From Rhodobacterales bacterium RIFCSPHIGHO2_02_FULL_62_130 (lineage in GTDB: Bacteria; Pseudomonadota; Alphaproteobacteria; Rhodobacterales; Rhodobacteraceae): a stretch of 64,000 nt of DNA. The translations under genes were made by a program, and so were the position numbers. Of the stretch, positions 42,501 through 52,694 are shown one piece after another. The notes under the pieces were generated by a model, which had not been told where the DNA came from, ran no database searches, and saw only the letters and a list, made by a program, of their open reading frames with translations. The stretch spans positions 177,064 to 241,063 of the forward strand of contig MHZT01000040.1 in assembly GCA_001828855.1 (NCBI GenBank), in the 5' to 3' direction. The first letter of the stretch is position 1. Each line of letters begins with the position of its first letter.

Positions 42501-43936
42501 CACTCTGGACCGCCAAAGACGCAGCCCTTGCCACCGGCGGGCGCGCAACCTCTGACTGGGCCGCAAATGGTGTGTCCATCGACACCCGCACGATTGCCAA
42601 GGGCGACCTGTTTGTCGCGCTGAAAGATGTCCGCGACGGTCATGATTTTGTCGCAGCCGCCCTTGCCAAAGGCGCCGCCGCTGCGCTGGTCAGCCGCATC
42701 CCCGAAGGCGTCGCCGCCGATGCGCCCTTGCTGATCGTCGATGATGTTCTGGCCGCCCTTGAACGTCTTGGCACCGCCGCCCGTGCGCGCACCACCGCAA
42801 AGGTGATCGGCGTCACAGGGTCGGTCGGCAAGACCTCGACCAAGGAGATGCTGCGCGCCATCCTGTCGGGGCAGGGCCGCGTCCATGCCGCCGAGGCCAG
42901 CTATAACAACCACTGGGGTGTGCCGCTGACCCTTGCCCGCATGCCCGCCGACGCCGATTTCGCGGTGATCGAGATCGGCATGAACCACCCCGGTGAAATC
43001 GCGCCGCTGGCGATCCTGTCGCGGCTGGATGTGGTGATGATCACCACCGTCGCCCCTGCACATCTTGAGGCGTTTCACGACATCGCAGGCATCGCCCGTG
43101 AAAAAGCCGCGATCATGGACGGGCTGGTTGCGGGCGGCACCGCCATCCTGCCCGCCGATCTGGAGGTCAGCCCGATCCTGCTGGCCAAAGCCGCCGCTGT
43201 CGGGGCCAAGCCCGTGACCTTCGGCACCAAAAATGCCGATTACCAACTGACCCATGTGCAGATCGGTGATCTGGCCACCATCGTCAAAGCCACCCGCCAC
43301 GGCGCGGCGTTCCTTTACAAGGTGATGTCACCGGGCCGCCACTTTGCCGAAAACGGCCTTGGCGCGCTGGCGGTGGCCGATGCGCTGGGGCTTGATCCGG
43401 TGATTGCCGCCGCCGATCTGGGCCGCTGGGCGCCCCCCGCAGGGCGCGGCACCCGCGACAAGATCATCCTTGACCGCGTCGACGAAACCGCTTTCGAGCT
43501 GATCGACGATGCCTTCAACGCCAACCCTGCCTCGCTTGCAGCCTCGCTTGATGTGCTGATCGCCGCCGAACCGCAGCACGGCGTGGGCCGCGTGGGCCGT
43601 GGCCGCCGCATCGCCATCCTTGGCGATATGCTGGAACTGGGCCGCACCGAGATCGAATTGCATGAGGCCATTGCCCGCCACCCGAACCTTGACACCATCG
43701 ACGTGATCCACTGCGTCGGCCCGCGGATGCGGATGCTGTGGCGCGCGCTGCCGCGCAACCAGCGCGGCGAATGGGTCGATACTGCCCCCGAACTCGCCGC
43801 CCGCGCGCGGTCGCTGATTGACGCGGGCGACATCGTTCTTGTCAAAGGATCGAAGGGGATAAAAGTCAGTCTGGTCGTTGACGCCCTGCGGAAATTGGGC
43901 CATGCGAGCGCCGATGCCAAGCAGGGAGATCACTGA
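42497..43936 (+). CDS. murF: UDP-MurNAc-tripeptide D-alanyl-D-alanine ligase MurF
   Basis: Completes the pentapeptide by adding D-Ala-D-Ala. 479 residues: N-terminal MurF/E domain (about 1-95, VSIDTRTIAKGDLFVALK), P-loop GVTGSVGKTSTKEML near 108, NNHWGVPLTL near 137, and a C-terminal domain with DDAFNANPASLAASL near 337 and LGDMLELG near 375. mraY starts at the next base. Confidence 0.97.
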   Translation: MTLWTAKDAALATGGRATSDWAANGVSIDTRTIAKGDLFVALKDVRDGHDFVAAALAKGAAAALVSRIPEGVAADAPLLIVDDVLAALERLGTAARARTTAKVIGVTGSVGKTSTKEMLRAILSGQGRVHAAEASYNNHWGVPLTLARMPADADFAVIEIGMNHPGEIAPLAILSRLDVVMITTVAPAHLEAFHDIAGIAREKAAIMDGLVAGGTAILPADLEVSPILLAKAAAVGAKPVTFGTKNADYQLTHVQIGDLATIVKATRHGAAFLYKVMSPGRHFAENGLGALAVADALGLDPVIAAADLGRWAPPAGRGTRDKIILDRVDETAFELIDDAFNANPASLAASLDVLIAAEPQHGVGRVGRGRRIAILGDMLELGRTEIELHEAIARHPNLDTIDVIHCVGPRMRMLWRALPRNQRGEWVDTAPELAARARSLIDAGDIVLVKGSKGIKVSLVVDALRKLGHASADAKQGDH

Positions 43937-45019
43937 ATGTTGTATCTTTTGACCGGATTTTCCGACGGCGGTGATTTTTTCAACCTGTTCCGCTATATCA
44001 CCTTCCGCGCTGGCATGGCCTTTGTCACCGCATTGATCTTCGGCTTTATCTTTGGCCGCCCGCTGATTGACCTGCTGCGCCGCAAGCAGGGCAAGGGCCA
44101 GCCGATCCGCGATGATGGCCCGCAAAGCCATTTTGCCAAGGCCGGCACCCCCACGATGGGCGGCCTTCTGATCCTGTCGGCGCTGATGTTTTCCACCCTG
44201 CTTTGGGCGCGTCTGGACAACCCCTATGTCTGGATCGTGGTGCTGGTCACGCTGGCCTTCGGGCTGATCGGCTTTGCCGATGATTACGCCAAGGTCACCA
44301 AGCAGAACACCAAGGGCGTCTCCAGCCGTGTGCGCTTTGTGTCCGGTCTGGCGATTGCCGCACTGGCGACCTATGCCGCCGCGCAATTCCATCCGGCAGA
44401 GCTGACCAACCAGCTTGCGCTGCCGTTCTTCAAGAACACCCTGATCAACCTGTCGCTGTTTTTCATCCCCTTCGGCATGATCGTGATCGTGGGGGCGGCC
44501 AATGCGGTGAACCTGACCGACGGGCTTGACGGCCTTGCCATCATGCCGGTGATGATCGCGGCAGGCACCTTGGGCGTGATTTCCTATGTCGTGGGCAACT
44601 TCAACTTCTCGGATTACCTTGGCGTGCATTTCGTCCCCGGCACGGGCGAGCTGCTGATTTTCGCCGCCGCCCTGTTCGGCGGGGGATTGGGGTTCCTGTG
44701 GTATAACGCCCCGCCCGCAGCCGTGTTCATGGGCGATACCGGCAGCCTTGCTTTGGGCGGCGCTCTGGGTGCGATTGCCGTCTGCACCAAGCACGAGATC
44801 GTTCTGGCCATCGTCGGCGGCCTCTTTGTGGTCGAGGCGCTGTCGGTCATCATTCAGGTGCTGTATTACAAGCGCACCGGCAAGCGCGTGTTCCTGATGG
44901 CCCCGATCCACCACCATTTCGAGAAAAAAGGCTGGGCCGAGCCTCAGATCGTGATCCGCTTCTGGATTGTCTCGCTGATCCTGGCGATGATCGGTCTGGC
45001 CACGCTCAAGGTGCGCTAG
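43937..45019 (+). CDS. mraY: Phospho-MurNAc-pentapeptide transferase MraY
   Basis: Integral membrane enzyme making lipid I from UDP-MurNAc-pentapeptide and undecaprenyl phosphate. 360 residues with ten helices. Diagnostic motifs: [12 protein letters not shown] near 71, the metal-binding DDYAK near 114, [13 protein letters not shown] near 189, [12 protein letters not shown] near 265, and [13 protein letters not shown] near 322. Begins directly after the murF stop. A non-dcw SDR gene follows after 2 bases. Confidence 0.97.
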   Translation: MLYLLTGFSDGGDFFNLFRYITFRAGMAFVTALIFGFIFGRPLIDLLRRKQGKGQPIRDDGPQSHFAKAGTPTMGGLLILSALMFSTLLWARLDNPYVWIVVLVTLAFGLIGFADDYAKVTKQNTKGVSSRVRFVSGLAIAALATYAAAQFHPAELTNQLALPFFKNTLINLSLFFIPFGMIVIVGAANAVNLTDGLDGLAIMPVMIAAGTLGVISYVVGNFNFSDYLGVHFVPGTGELLIFAAALFGGGLGFLWYNAPPAAVFMGDTGSLALGGALGAIAVCTKHEIVLAIVGGLFVVEALSVIIQVLYYKRTGKRVFLMAPIHHHFEKKGWAEPQIVIRFWIVSLILAMIGLATLKVR

Positions 45020-45021
45020 AT

Positions 45022-45693
45022 ATGCCCCGCCCCTTGCATCCAACCGCCCTTGTCACCGGCGGGAATCGCGGCATCGGGCGGGCCATCGTGGCGGGGCTGA
45101 AGGCCAAAGGCTGTGCCGTGACGCTCGCCGCCCGCGATGAGGACGAAGGCCGCCGCGCCGCCGCCGATCTGGGCGTTGCTTTTGTCCGCATCGACCTGAC
45201 CGACCCCGACAGCTATTTCGATGCCATAACCCAATCAGGCGGCTTTGACATTCTGGTCAACAACGCCGGTACCCTGAACGAAGTTTCCCTGCTGTCGCCG
45301 AAATCCGATTTCGATCAGGCGATGGAGGTGATGGTGGCAGCCCCGCTGGACCTGATCCGCCTCAACGTCCCGCATTGGCGCGAAACCGGCTGGGGGCGGA
45401 TCGTCAACCTGTCCTCGGGCCTTGGCGCCCATGCCGAAGGTCTGCGCGGTCCGGGGGCTTACGGCGTGGCCAAAGCCGCGCTGAACGCCCTGACCCGCGC
45501 ACTGGTGCGTGACCTGCCTGCAGGCGTCAAGATCAACGCCTGCCACCCCGGATGGGTCGCCACCCGCATGGGCGGCAAGAATGCGCCCCGCACGGTGGAA
45601 GAGGGCGCCGATACCCCCGTCTGGCTGGCCATGTTGCCCGACGATGGCCCGACCGGCGGCTTTTTCGAAAACCGCGCGCCGAAACCTTGGTAA
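45022..45693 (+). CDS. Short-chain dehydrogenase/reductase
   Basis: 223 residues, Rossmann fold. Cofactor motif TGGNRGIGRAI near residue 11, NNAGT near 81, active-site Ser in VNLSSG near 122 and YGVAK near 142. The acidic residue expected for NAD preference is not clear; Arg in AARDED near 36 suggests NADPH. An accessory gene within the dcw cluster; its stop (TAA) abuts the stop of the convergent acetyltransferase gene. Substrate unknown. Confidence 0.88.
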   Translation: MPRPLHPTALVTGGNRGIGRAIVAGLKAKGCAVTLAARDEDEGRRAAADLGVAFVRIDLTDPDSYFDAITQSGGFDILVNNAGTLNEVSLLSPKSDFDQAMEVMVAAPLDLIRLNVPHWRETGWGRIVNLSSGLGAHAEGLRGPGAYGVAKAALNALTRALVRDLPAGVKINACHPGWVATRMGGKNAPRTVEEGADTPVWLAMLPDDGPTGGFFENRAPKPW

Positions 45694-46146
45694 TCAGCCT
45701 TCCACCGGAACCGAATACAGGATGAAATCCGATTTCGGCCGGAAGCTGTCATACAACTGCCGACCGGCATAGTTGAACTCTTGCGTCAGCCAGCGCACGT
45801 TGGAAATCTTGCGCGCCTTTGCAAAGCCGATGACATGGTTGATCATCGCCCGCCCGAAGCCGCCGCCGCGAATGTCGGGGCGCACATAAAGGTCGGACAG
45901 ATAGACCACCTTTTGCCCCGAAAGCGACCGGTGCATCAGTTGATACTGCACCATCCCCACCACGCGCCCCGCATCATCCAGCGCCAGATCCGACCAGAAA
46001 TCCTCATCGGGATCATGAATCCAGCCCCATGTGGCGGCCTTGCCCTCGGCCGAAACGCTGGTCTTGTAAAAGGCCGCATAGGCGTCGAACATCTCCTCCC
46101 ATACAGGGCGGTCGGCGGCGGTGACGGGGCGGATGGTGACGGGCAT
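45694..46146 (-). CDS. GNAT-family N-acetyltransferase
   Basis: 150 residues from ATG 46146 (MPVTIRPVTAADRPVWEEMF), preceded by AGGAG on the minus strand. Acetyl-CoA loop VRPDIRGGGFGRAMI near 84, and LTQEFNYAGRQLYDSF near 118. It is the only minus-strand gene within the dcw cluster, placed convergently to the SDR gene and divergently to murD. It splits the cluster transcript, so murD probably needs its own promoter. Substrate unknown. Confidence 0.87.
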   Translation of the reverse strand: MPVTIRPVTAADRPVWEEMFDAYAAFYKTSVSAEGKAATWGWIHDPDEDFWSDLALDDAGRVVGMVQYQLMHRSLSGQKVVYLSDLYVRPDIRGGGFGRAMINHVIGFAKARKISNVRWLTQEFNYAGRQLYDSFRPKSDFILYSVPVEG

Positions 46147-46271
46147 CGGCAGGCTCCTGCATGTAAACTGGGCGTAACAAAGCCGTAGCACCGTGAATGG
46201 TCAAGCCTTACCCCTACCACTTTGCCCCGTCTTCTTTTATGCCAAAGCCTGATCCAAGAAAGAGGCGCGCC

Positions 46272-47669
46272 ATGATCCCCGTTAAAGGCTATGCAGGCAA
46301 AAAGGTTGCGGTCCTTGGTCTGGGCCGGTCCGGCCTTGCCACCGCCCGCGCGCTGCTGGCGGGCGAGGCGGAACCGCTTTTGTGGGACGACAGCCCCGAA
46401 GCCCGCGCCAAGGCCGAGGCCGAAGGCTTTACCTGCACCGATCTGACCCGCGCCTCTGCCTTTGATGGCGTGGCCGCCCTGATCACCAGCCCGGGCATCC
46501 CGCATCTATACCCGAATCCCAACAAGGTGATCGCCCGCGCGCTTGAGGCAGGGATTCCGGTGGATAATGACATCGGCCTGTTCTTCCGCAGCTATGCCGG
46601 TCCCGAATGGGACAATTTTGAAACCACCCCGCGCGTGGTCTGTGTGACCGGATCGAACGGCAAATCCACCACCACCGCGCTGATCCATCATATTTTGGAC
46701 GTGTCAGGCCGCCCCACCCAGATGGCGGGCAATATCGGGCGCGGCGTGCTGGACATTGATCCCGCCACCGATGGCGAGGTGGTGGTGCTGGAACTCTCCT
46801 CTTACCAGACCGATCTGGCCCGCAGCCTGACGCCGGATGTGGCGGTGTTCACCAACCTGTCGCCCGATCATCTTGACCGCCACAACGGCTTGGGCGGCTA
46901 TTTCGCCGCCAAACGCCGGTTGTTCGCCGAAGGCGGTCCCGACCGCGCCGTTGTGGGCGTGGACGAGGTGGAAGGCCGCTTTCTGGCCAACCAGCTTGCC
47001 GAAGGCCCGCAAGATGACCGCGTGATCCGCATTTCCTCCGGCACCAAGCTGGAGGATTTCGCGTGGTCGGTGTTCGCGCGCAAAGGCTTTCTGGCCGAAT
47101 GGCGGCGCGGCAAGCAGGTGGCCTCGATCGATCTGCGCGGGGTGGCGGGCCTGCCCGGCGCGCATAACCACCAGAACGCCTGCGCCGCCTATGCTGCCTG
47201 CCGCAGCCTTGGGATTGCACCGAAGCTGATCGAAGGCGCGTTCCACTCCTTCGCAGGTCTGCCGCATCGCAGCCAGTTGATCGGCGAAAAGGCGGGGGTG
47301 AAATTCATCAACGATTCCAAAGCCACCAACGTCGATTCTGCCGCCAAAGCCCTGCAAGCCTTCCCGAAAATCCGCTGGATCGCGGGCGGCTTGGGCAAGG
47401 ACGGCGGTATTGCTGGGCTGGTGCCTTATCTAGGCTCGGTGCAAAAAGCCTACCTTATCGGCCACTCCGCCCGCGATTTCGCGCTGGAACTGGGGGCCAC
47501 GCCCTATGAGATCTGCGAGACGATGGCCCGCGCAGTGGAACGTGCCGCCGCCGAGGCGCAGGCGGGCGAGGTGGTGCTTCTGGCCCCCGCAGCCGCCAGC
47601 TTTGACCAATATCCGAACTTTGAAAAACGCGGCGAAGATTTCACCGCGCTGGTGAAGGCAATCCTGTAA
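46272..47669 (+). CDS. murD: UDP-MurNAc-L-Ala-D-Glu ligase MurD
   Basis: Adds D-glutamate to UDP-MurNAc-L-Ala. 465 residues from ATG 46272 ([24 protein letters not shown]); upstream in-frame starts lack homology, and AGAGG precedes this ATG. P-loop [15 protein letters not shown] near 120, LSSYQTDLA near 176, [11 protein letters not shown] near 195, and [17 protein letters not shown] near 344. First cell-wall gene after the SDR/GNAT insertion. Confidence 0.96.
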   Translation: MIPVKGYAGKKVAVLGLGRSGLATARALLAGEAEPLLWDDSPEARAKAEAEGFTCTDLTRASAFDGVAALITSPGIPHLYPNPNKVIARALEAGIPVDNDIGLFFRSYAGPEWDNFETTPRVVCVTGSNGKSTTTALIHHILDVSGRPTQMAGNIGRGVLDIDPATDGEVVVLELSSYQTDLARSLTPDVAVFTNLSPDHLDRHNGLGGYFAAKRRLFAEGGPDRAVVGVDEVEGRFLANQLAEGPQDDRVIRISSGTKLEDFAWSVFARKGFLAEWRRGKQVASIDLRGVAGLPGAHNHQNACAAYAACRSLGIAPKLIEGAFHSFAGLPHRSQLIGEKAGVKFINDSKATNVDSAAKALQAFPKIRWIAGGLGKDGGIAGLVPYLGSVQKAYLIGHSARDFALELGATPYEICETMARAVERAAAEAQAGEVVLLAPAAASFDQYPNFEKRGEDFTALVKAIL

Positions 47670-47697
47670 CGGCGTGATCCTTGGCAGGCAAAGGACG

Positions 47698-47725
47698 CTC
47701 CGCGGGGGATATTTAAGCGAAGAGG
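47698..47725. repeat. Degenerate arm of palindrome A after murD
   Basis: CTCCGCGGGGGATATTTAAG and CGAAGAGGA resemble the CTCCGGCGGGAGTATTT...CAAGATGA arm with several changes. No inverted partner. Marks the boundary between murD and the inserted GFA gene. Confidence 0.4.
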
Positions 47726-47740
47726 ATCGGGGGAGAGAAG

Positions 47741-48211
47741 ATGCAGGGCGGTTGCACATGCGGGGCGGTGCGCTATCGGATGACCGAGGCGCCGATGTTC
47801 GTGAATTGCTGCCATTGTTCGTGGTGCCAGCGCGAAACCGGATCGGCCTTTGCGCTGAACGCGATCATCGAGACGGACCGGCTGGAGGTGACAGGGGCGG
47901 TCGAGAGGATCGGTCTGCCCTCCGCCTCGGGCAAGGGGCAAGAGGTGGTGCGCTGTCCGGCCTGCAAGGTGGCACTTTACAGCCATTACGCCGGGGCAGG
48001 CCGGCTGGCCGCCTTTGTGCGGGTGGGAACGCTGGATCATCCCGCCACCTGCCCGCCACAGGTGCATATCTACACCGCAACCAAACTGCCTTGGGTTGTG
48101 CTGGACGGGACCGTGCCGGAATTTGACGGCTATTATTCCTTGCGCGATATCTGGCCCGCCGCTGCCCAAGCCCGCCGCGAGGCGATGAAGGCGCGCGCGG
48201 CGCAGACCTGA
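47741..48211 (+). CDS. GFA-family (CENP-V/GFA) zinc protein
   Basis: 156 residues with the complete cysteine set of the GFA domain: C5, C7, C24, C26, C29, C72 and C75 (GGCTCGAVRY... CCHCSWC... RCPAC). Named after a formaldehyde-glutathione enzyme, but most members have unknown function. SD GGGGGAGAG precedes the ATG. An accessory insertion between murD and ftsW. Confidence 0.88.
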   Translation: MQGGCTCGAVRYRMTEAPMFVNCCHCSWCQRETGSAFALNAIIETDRLEVTGAVERIGLPSASGKGQEVVRCPACKVALYSHYAGAGRLAAFVRVGTLDHPATCPPQVHIYTATKLPWVVLDGTVPEFDGYYSLRDIWPAAAQARREAMKARAAQT

Positions 48212-48355
48212 GGCCCGCGGCAGTTTCTTGCCTGTCCCCTGCGGGTTATCCCCGCCTTTGTGCTGGCCATCGCGCCTGATATTGGCTAGTCTTGCCCACA
48301 GATCGGGACATACCCGGCATATCGGCAGAGCAGACGGCAAACAGGCGGATTTCCC

Positions 48356-49522
48356 ATGACTGAGATGGTCTATGGCTCCATGCCCTCACGGGTATCCGAG
48401 CCGGTTCTTCCCCGCTGGTGGCGCACCATCGACAAATGGTCGATGACAGCAATCCTTGTGCTGTTCGGCATCGGGCTGTTGCTGGGGCTTGCGGCTTCGG
48501 TTCCCTTGGCCGAGCGCAACGGTCTGGACCCCTATTACTATGTGCAGCGGCAGGCCTTCTTTGGCGGGCTGGCGATGGCGGCGATGGTGGCGACCTCGAT
48601 GATGTCGCCCGACATGGTGCGGCGCTTGGGGGTGCTGGGCTTTGGGATTTCCTTTATCGCATTGATCTTGCTTCCGGTTTTCGGAACCGATTTCGGCAAG
48701 GGCGCGATCCGCTGGTTCAGCTTCGGCTTTGCCTCGGTGCAGCCGTCCGAGTTTCTGAAGCCCGGTTTCATGATCGTGGTGGCTTGGCTGATGGCCGCCA
48801 GCCTTGATCTGAACGGTCCCCCCGGCAAGCTGGTCTCGTTCGGCCTTGCGGTGACGGTGGTGCTGTTTCTGGCCTTGCAGCCGGATTTCGGTCAGGCGCT
48901 TCTGGTGCTGTTCGGCTGGGGCGTGATCTATTTCGTCGCTGGTGCGCCGATGTGGCTGATCATTTCGATCATCGCCTCGACCGGTGCTGCGGGCTTTGTG
49001 GCTTATGGCATGTCCGAACACCTTGCGCGCCGGATTGACGGCTTTCTGGCCTCGGATATCGACCCGCGCAGCCAGCTTGGCTATGCCACCAACGCCATTC
49101 AAGAGGGCGGCTTTTTCGGCGTCGGAATCGGCGCGGGCGAGGTGAAATGGACCCTTCCCGACGCGCATACCGATTTCATCATTGCGGTGGCCGCCGAGGA
49201 ATACGGGCTGGTTCTGGTGCTGGCGATCCTTGCGCTTTATGCCACCGTCGTCGTCCGCAGCCTGTCGCGTCTGACGCGCGAGCGTGATCCCTTCACCCGT
49301 CTGGCAGGCACCGGCCTTGCCTGCATCTTTGGCGTGCAGGCCATGATCAACATGGGCGTCGCCGTGCGTCTGCTGCCCGCCAAGGGCATGACGCTGCCCT
49401 TCGTGTCCTATGGTGGCAGTTCGGTCATCGCGGCGGGTATCACCGTAGGGATGCTGCTGGCCATGACCCGTGCGCGCCCCCAAGGCCAGATGAGCGATAT
49501 TTTCCTGCGGCGGGGGCGGTGA
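48356..49522 (+). CDS. ftsW: Septal peptidoglycan glycosyltransferase FtsW
   Basis: SEDS-family polymerase that works with FtsI at the septum. 388 residues, ten helices. SEDS marks: [25 protein letters not shown] near 111, the catalytic Asp in [10 protein letters not shown] near 178, and [20 protein letters not shown] near 336. Starts after a 144-base gap, so it may have a promoter. The stop overlaps the murG ATG by one base (TGATG). Confidence 0.96.
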   Translation: MTEMVYGSMPSRVSEPVLPRWWRTIDKWSMTAILVLFGIGLLLGLAASVPLAERNGLDPYYYVQRQAFFGGLAMAAMVATSMMSPDMVRRLGVLGFGISFIALILLPVFGTDFGKGAIRWFSFGFASVQPSEFLKPGFMIVVAWLMAASLDLNGPPGKLVSFGLAVTVVLFLALQPDFGQALLVLFGWGVIYFVAGAPMWLIISIIASTGAAGFVAYGMSEHLARRIDGFLASDIDPRSQLGYATNAIQEGGFFGVGIGAGEVKWTLPDAHTDFIIAVAAEEYGLVLVLAILALYATVVVRSLSRLTRERDPFTRLAGTGLACIFGVQAMINMGVAVRLLPAKGMTLPFVSYGGSSVIAAGITVGMLLAMTRARPQGQMSDIFLRRGR

Positions 49523-50610
49523 TGGCCCCGCTTCTCCTGATCGCGGCGGGCGGCACGGGCGGGCATATGTTCCCCGCGCAGGCCTTGGCCGAGGCGATGG
49601 TTGCCAAAGGCTGGCGGGTGAAACTGTCCACCGATGCCCGTGGCGCACGTTATGCGGGCGGCTTTCCTGATGCCGTGCAGGTGGTGGTGCTGTCGTCGGC
49701 CACCTTCGCGCGTGGCGGGGTGCTGGCCAAGCTGGCGGTGCCGTTCCGCATCGCGGGCGGGGTGCTGGCGGCGCTGGGGTCCATGTTGCGCGACCGGCCT
49801 GCGGTGGTGGTGGGCTTTGGCGGCTATCCCTCGATCCCCGCGCTGGCGGCGGCATGGGTGCTGCGGCGCCCGCGGATGATCCATGAACAGAACGGCGTCT
49901 TGGGCCGCGTGAACGCGGTCTTTGCGCGCCGCGTCGATAAGGTGGCTTGCGGCACTTGGCCCACCACCTTGCCCGCAGGTGTGACGGGCGAGCATACCGG
50001 CAACCCCGTGCGCCAGGCCGTGCTGGACCGCGCCGCCGCAGGCTATATCGCCCCCGGTGATTACCCGATGGATCTGCTGGTGATCGGCGGCAGTCAGGGC
50101 GCGCGCATCCTGTCCGATGTGGTTCCCGCCGCCATCGCGGCCCTGCCCGAAACGCTTCGCCAACACCTGCGCGTCGCCCATCAGGCCCGCGCAGAAGACG
50201 TGGATCGCGTCGTCCAAGCCTATGACGCTGCAGGCATTCCTGCCGAAGTTGCGCCCTTTTTCACCGACATCCCCCGCCGTCTGTCCGAATGCCAACTGGT
50301 GATCTCGCGCGCGGGGGCGTCCTCAGTCGCCGACATCTCGGTGATCGGGCGCCCCGCCATCCTGATCCCCTTTGCCGCCGCCACCGCCGACCATCAGACC
50401 GCCAATGCGCGCGGCTTGGTCGACGGGCAGGCCGCCATCCTGATCCCGGAAAAGGCGCTTGACGCCGCCTCCCTTTCCACCCAATTGGCCACGGTTCTGG
50501 GCAACCCGCAGGCCGCAGCGCTGATGGCGCGCAAGGCGCTGGCGCTGGGCATGCCCGATGCAACGACACGTCTCGTCTCGCTGGTCGAGGCGCTTTCCCC
50601 TACGAGGTAA
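49522..50610 (+). CDS. murG: UDP-GlcNAc:lipid I N-acetylglucosaminyltransferase MurG
   Basis: Converts lipid I to lipid II at the inner face of the membrane. 362 residues, GT28 fold. Nucleotide loop [19 protein letters not shown] near 5, GFGGYPSIP near 94, [13 protein letters not shown] near 119, GGSQGARIL near 191, and [22 protein letters not shown] near 261. ATG 49522 is used; the GTG just before it is in frame and equally close. Three bases to murC. Confidence 0.96.
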   Translation: MAPLLLIAAGGTGGHMFPAQALAEAMVAKGWRVKLSTDARGARYAGGFPDAVQVVVLSSATFARGGVLAKLAVPFRIAGGVLAALGSMLRDRPAVVVGFGGYPSIPALAAAWVLRRPRMIHEQNGVLGRVNAVFARRVDKVACGTWPTTLPAGVTGEHTGNPVRQAVLDRAAAGYIAPGDYPMDLLVIGGSQGARILSDVVPAAIAALPETLRQHLRVAHQARAEDVDRVVQAYDAAGIPAEVAPFFTDIPRRLSECQLVISRAGASSVADISVIGRPAILIPFAAATADHQTANARGLVDGQAAILIPEKALDAASLSTQLATVLGNPQAAALMARKALALGMPDATTRLVSLVEALSPTR

Positions 50611-50613
50611 TCC

Positions 50614-52017
50614 ATGAACGCGACCAAACTTCCGATGGAATTGGGACCGATCCATTTCGTCGGCATCGGCGGCATTGGCATGTCGGGCATTGCCGAAGTG
50701 CTGATGACGCTTGGCTATCGCGTGCAGGGGTCTGATGCCAAGGCGTCAAAGATTACCGACCGTCTGGTGTCGCTGGGGGCCACTGTGTTCGAAGGCCAGC
50801 GCGCCGAGAACATCGGCGAGGCCGCCGTTGTGGTGATTTCCTCGGCCATCAAAAAGGGCAATCCTGAACTGGAGGAGGCTCGCCGCAAGAAACTCCCCGT
50901 CGTGCGCCGCGCCGAAATGCTGGCAGAGCTGATGCGCCTGCGCTCGAACATCGCCGTCGCTGGCACCCACGGCAAGACCACGACCACGACGATGGTGGCC
51001 ACGCTGCTGGACAAGGGCGGCTTTGATCCGACTGTGATCAACGGCGGCGTGATCCATGCCTATGGCTCGAACGCCCGCGCGGGTGAGGGCGAATGGATGG
51101 TGGTCGAGGCCGACGAATCCGACGGTTCCTTCAACCGCCTGCCCGCCACCATCGCCATCGTCACCAATATCGACCCCGAGCATATGGAGCATTGGGGAAC
51201 CTTCGATGCCCTCCGCAAAGGCTTCCTCGATTTCGTCTCGAACATCCCGTTTTACGGTCTGGCGGTCTGCTGCACCGACCACCCCGAGGTGCAATCGCTG
51301 GTGGGCCGCGTCACCGATCGCCGTGTGGTGACATTCGGTTTCAACGCGCAGGCCGATGTGCGTGCGGTGAACCTGACGTTCGAAAATGGCATAGCGCACT
51401 TCGACATCCTGCTTCAGAACGAGGCGACAGGTTCGAAAATTGAAGGCTGCACCCTTCCGATGCCCGGCGATCACAACGTATCCAACGCGCTGTCCGCCGT
51501 GGCCGTCGCCCGCCACCTTGGCATGAAGCGCGAGGAAATCCGCGAAGCTCTGGCCAGTTTCGCCGGTGTGAACCGCCGCTTCACCCGTGTGGGCGAAGTG
51601 AACGGCGTCACCATTATCGACGACTATGGCCACCATCCGGTCGAGATCGCCGCCGTGCTGAAAGCCGCGCGTCAGGCCACCAAGGGCCGCGTTATCGCCG
51701 TGCATCAGCCGCACCGCTATACCCGCCTGCACAGCCTGTTCGAAGATTTCTGCACCTGCTTCAATGAGGCCGATGTCGTCGCCATTGCCGAGGTTTATGC
51801 CGCAGGCGAAGACCCCCTCGCAGGTGCTTCCCGCGATGATCTGGTGGCAGGGCTGATCGCCCACGGCCACCGCCACGCCCGCGCCATCATCGATGAATCC
51901 GATCTGGCCCGCCTTGTGCGCGAACAGGCCGGTCCGGGGGATATGGTGGTCTGCCTCGGGGCTGGCACGATCTCGACATGGGCCAACAACCTGCCCGCAA
52001 AACTGGCGCAGGCGTGA
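50614..52017 (+). CDS. murC: UDP-MurNAc-L-alanine ligase MurC
   Basis: Adds L-alanine to UDP-MurNAc. 467 residues. [17 protein letters not shown] near residue 12, P-loop [16 protein letters not shown] near 116, DESDGSF near 169, and [10 protein letters not shown] near 336, with HQPHRYTR near 364. The stop overlaps the next start by one base (TGATG). Confidence 0.97.
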   Translation: MNATKLPMELGPIHFVGIGGIGMSGIAEVLMTLGYRVQGSDAKASKITDRLVSLGATVFEGQRAENIGEAAVVVISSAIKKGNPELEEARRKKLPVVRRAEMLAELMRLRSNIAVAGTHGKTTTTTMVATLLDKGGFDPTVINGGVIHAYGSNARAGEGEWMVVEADESDGSFNRLPATIAIVTNIDPEHMEHWGTFDALRKGFLDFVSNIPFYGLAVCCTDHPEVQSLVGRVTDRRVVTFGFNAQADVRAVNLTFENGIAHFDILLQNEATGSKIEGCTLPMPGDHNVSNALSAVAVARHLGMKREEIREALASFAGVNRRFTRVGEVNGVTIIDDYGHHPVEIAAVLKAARQATKGRVIAVHQPHRYTRLHSLFEDFCTCFNEADVVAIAEVYAAGEDPLAGASRDDLVAGLIAHGHRHARAIIDESDLARLVREQAGPGDMVVCLGAGTISTWANNLPAKLAQA

Positions 52018-52280
52018 TGCTGCCGCTGGTCCTTGGCGCGGTTTGGGTGATCGCGGCGGCGCTGGTGGCACTGCTGCCGATGCCGCGCCAGATCTGGCCC
52101 GGTCTGGCCCTGCTGATGATGGCACCGCTCTTGCTGATCTGGATCGGCGCCACACAGGGCTGGTTCTGGACCGCGTTTGGCGCTTTTGCGTTTCTATCGA
52201 TGTTTCGACGGCCACTGATATATTTTTATCGTAAGGCCAATGGGTTACGCGTCGAAGATATAAGAAGGGGAAAAATATGA
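52017..52280 (+). CDS. DUF2484 family membrane protein, first copy
   Basis: 87 residues from ATG 52017, three hydrophobic helices (about 1-20, 25-42 and 47-62), ending basic (RKANGLRVEDIRRG). A DUF2484 gene is a regular companion of murC-murB in Rhodobacterales; function unknown. Overlaps murC by 1 base and the second copy by 4 bases. Codon use near its end is AT-richer (AATATATTTTTATC type). Confidence 0.8.
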   Translation: MLPLVLGAVWVIAAALVALLPMPRQIWPGLALLMMAPLLLIWIGATQGWFWTAFGAFAFLSMFRRPLIYFYRKANGLRVEDIRRGKI

Positions 52281-52528
52281 GCTGGCCTTTGGTTCTGGCA
52301 TTTCTTTGGCTGATCGCCGCCAATGTGATCGCAATGTTCCCCAGCCGTGACAATCACTGGCGCAACGCCTATGCGCTGATTGCCATCGGCGTGCCGATCC
52401 TTGGCCTTGTGACATGGCAGGATGGTCCCGTCTGGGGCATGCTTTTGCTGCTTGGTGCGGCATCGGTGCTGCGCTGGCCGCTGGTCTATCTGTGGCGCCA
52501 CCTCAGCCCGCGCCCGCAACGCCGCTAG
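52277..52528 (+). CDS. DUF2484 family membrane protein, second copy
   Basis: 83 residues, three helices, same plan as the preceding gene (W-L-X-A-N start, FLWLIAANVIAMFP; RWPLVYLWRHL near the end resembles RRPLIYFYRK). The pair looks like a tandem duplication. Co-translated via the ATGA overlap. The sulfate permease leader starts about 50 bases later. Confidence 0.78.
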   Translation: MSWPLVLAFLWLIAANVIAMFPSRDNHWRNAYALIAIGVPILGLVTWQDGPVWGMLLLLGAASVLRWPLVYLWRHLSPRPQRR

Positions 52529-52576
52529 GGCTTGGCCCGCGCGCGCCGCTCTGCTAGATCGGCCCGATCAACCCGG

Positions 52577-52694
52577 ACCCGGGTGCAACTCCCGGGTGGC
52601 TCTTCCGGCCGCCGATCCGCCGGACCACCGCTCAACTGACCATGATTTGCACCCAGACGCGCGCAAAGCCGCCACCGGTCAGGAACGGAATACC
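52577..52694 (+). ncRNA. Structured leader of the SulP gene (possible sul1-type cis-regulatory RNA)
   Basis: Three pairings are visible. Stem 1: ACCCGGG (52577-52583) with CCCGGGT (52591-52597), loop TGCAACT. Stem 2: GGTGG (52595-52599) with CCACC (52625-52629), enclosing TCCGGC (52604-52609) with GCCGGA (52619-52624). Pseudoknot: GGGTGCAA (52581-52588) with TTGCACCC (52647-52654). Stem 1 and outer stem 2 share three bases, so they exclude one another. The SD follows at 52681. Position before a sulfate transporter in a Rhodobacterales genome fits the described sul1 motif, whose consensus I could not check. Confidence 0.55.

Noticed and set aside
52577-52610. tRNA gene suggested by a T-arm-like stem with a 7-base loop
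   Set aside because: No acceptor, D or anticodon arms can be built around it and there is no CCA end. The pairing is better explained by the SulP leader fold.
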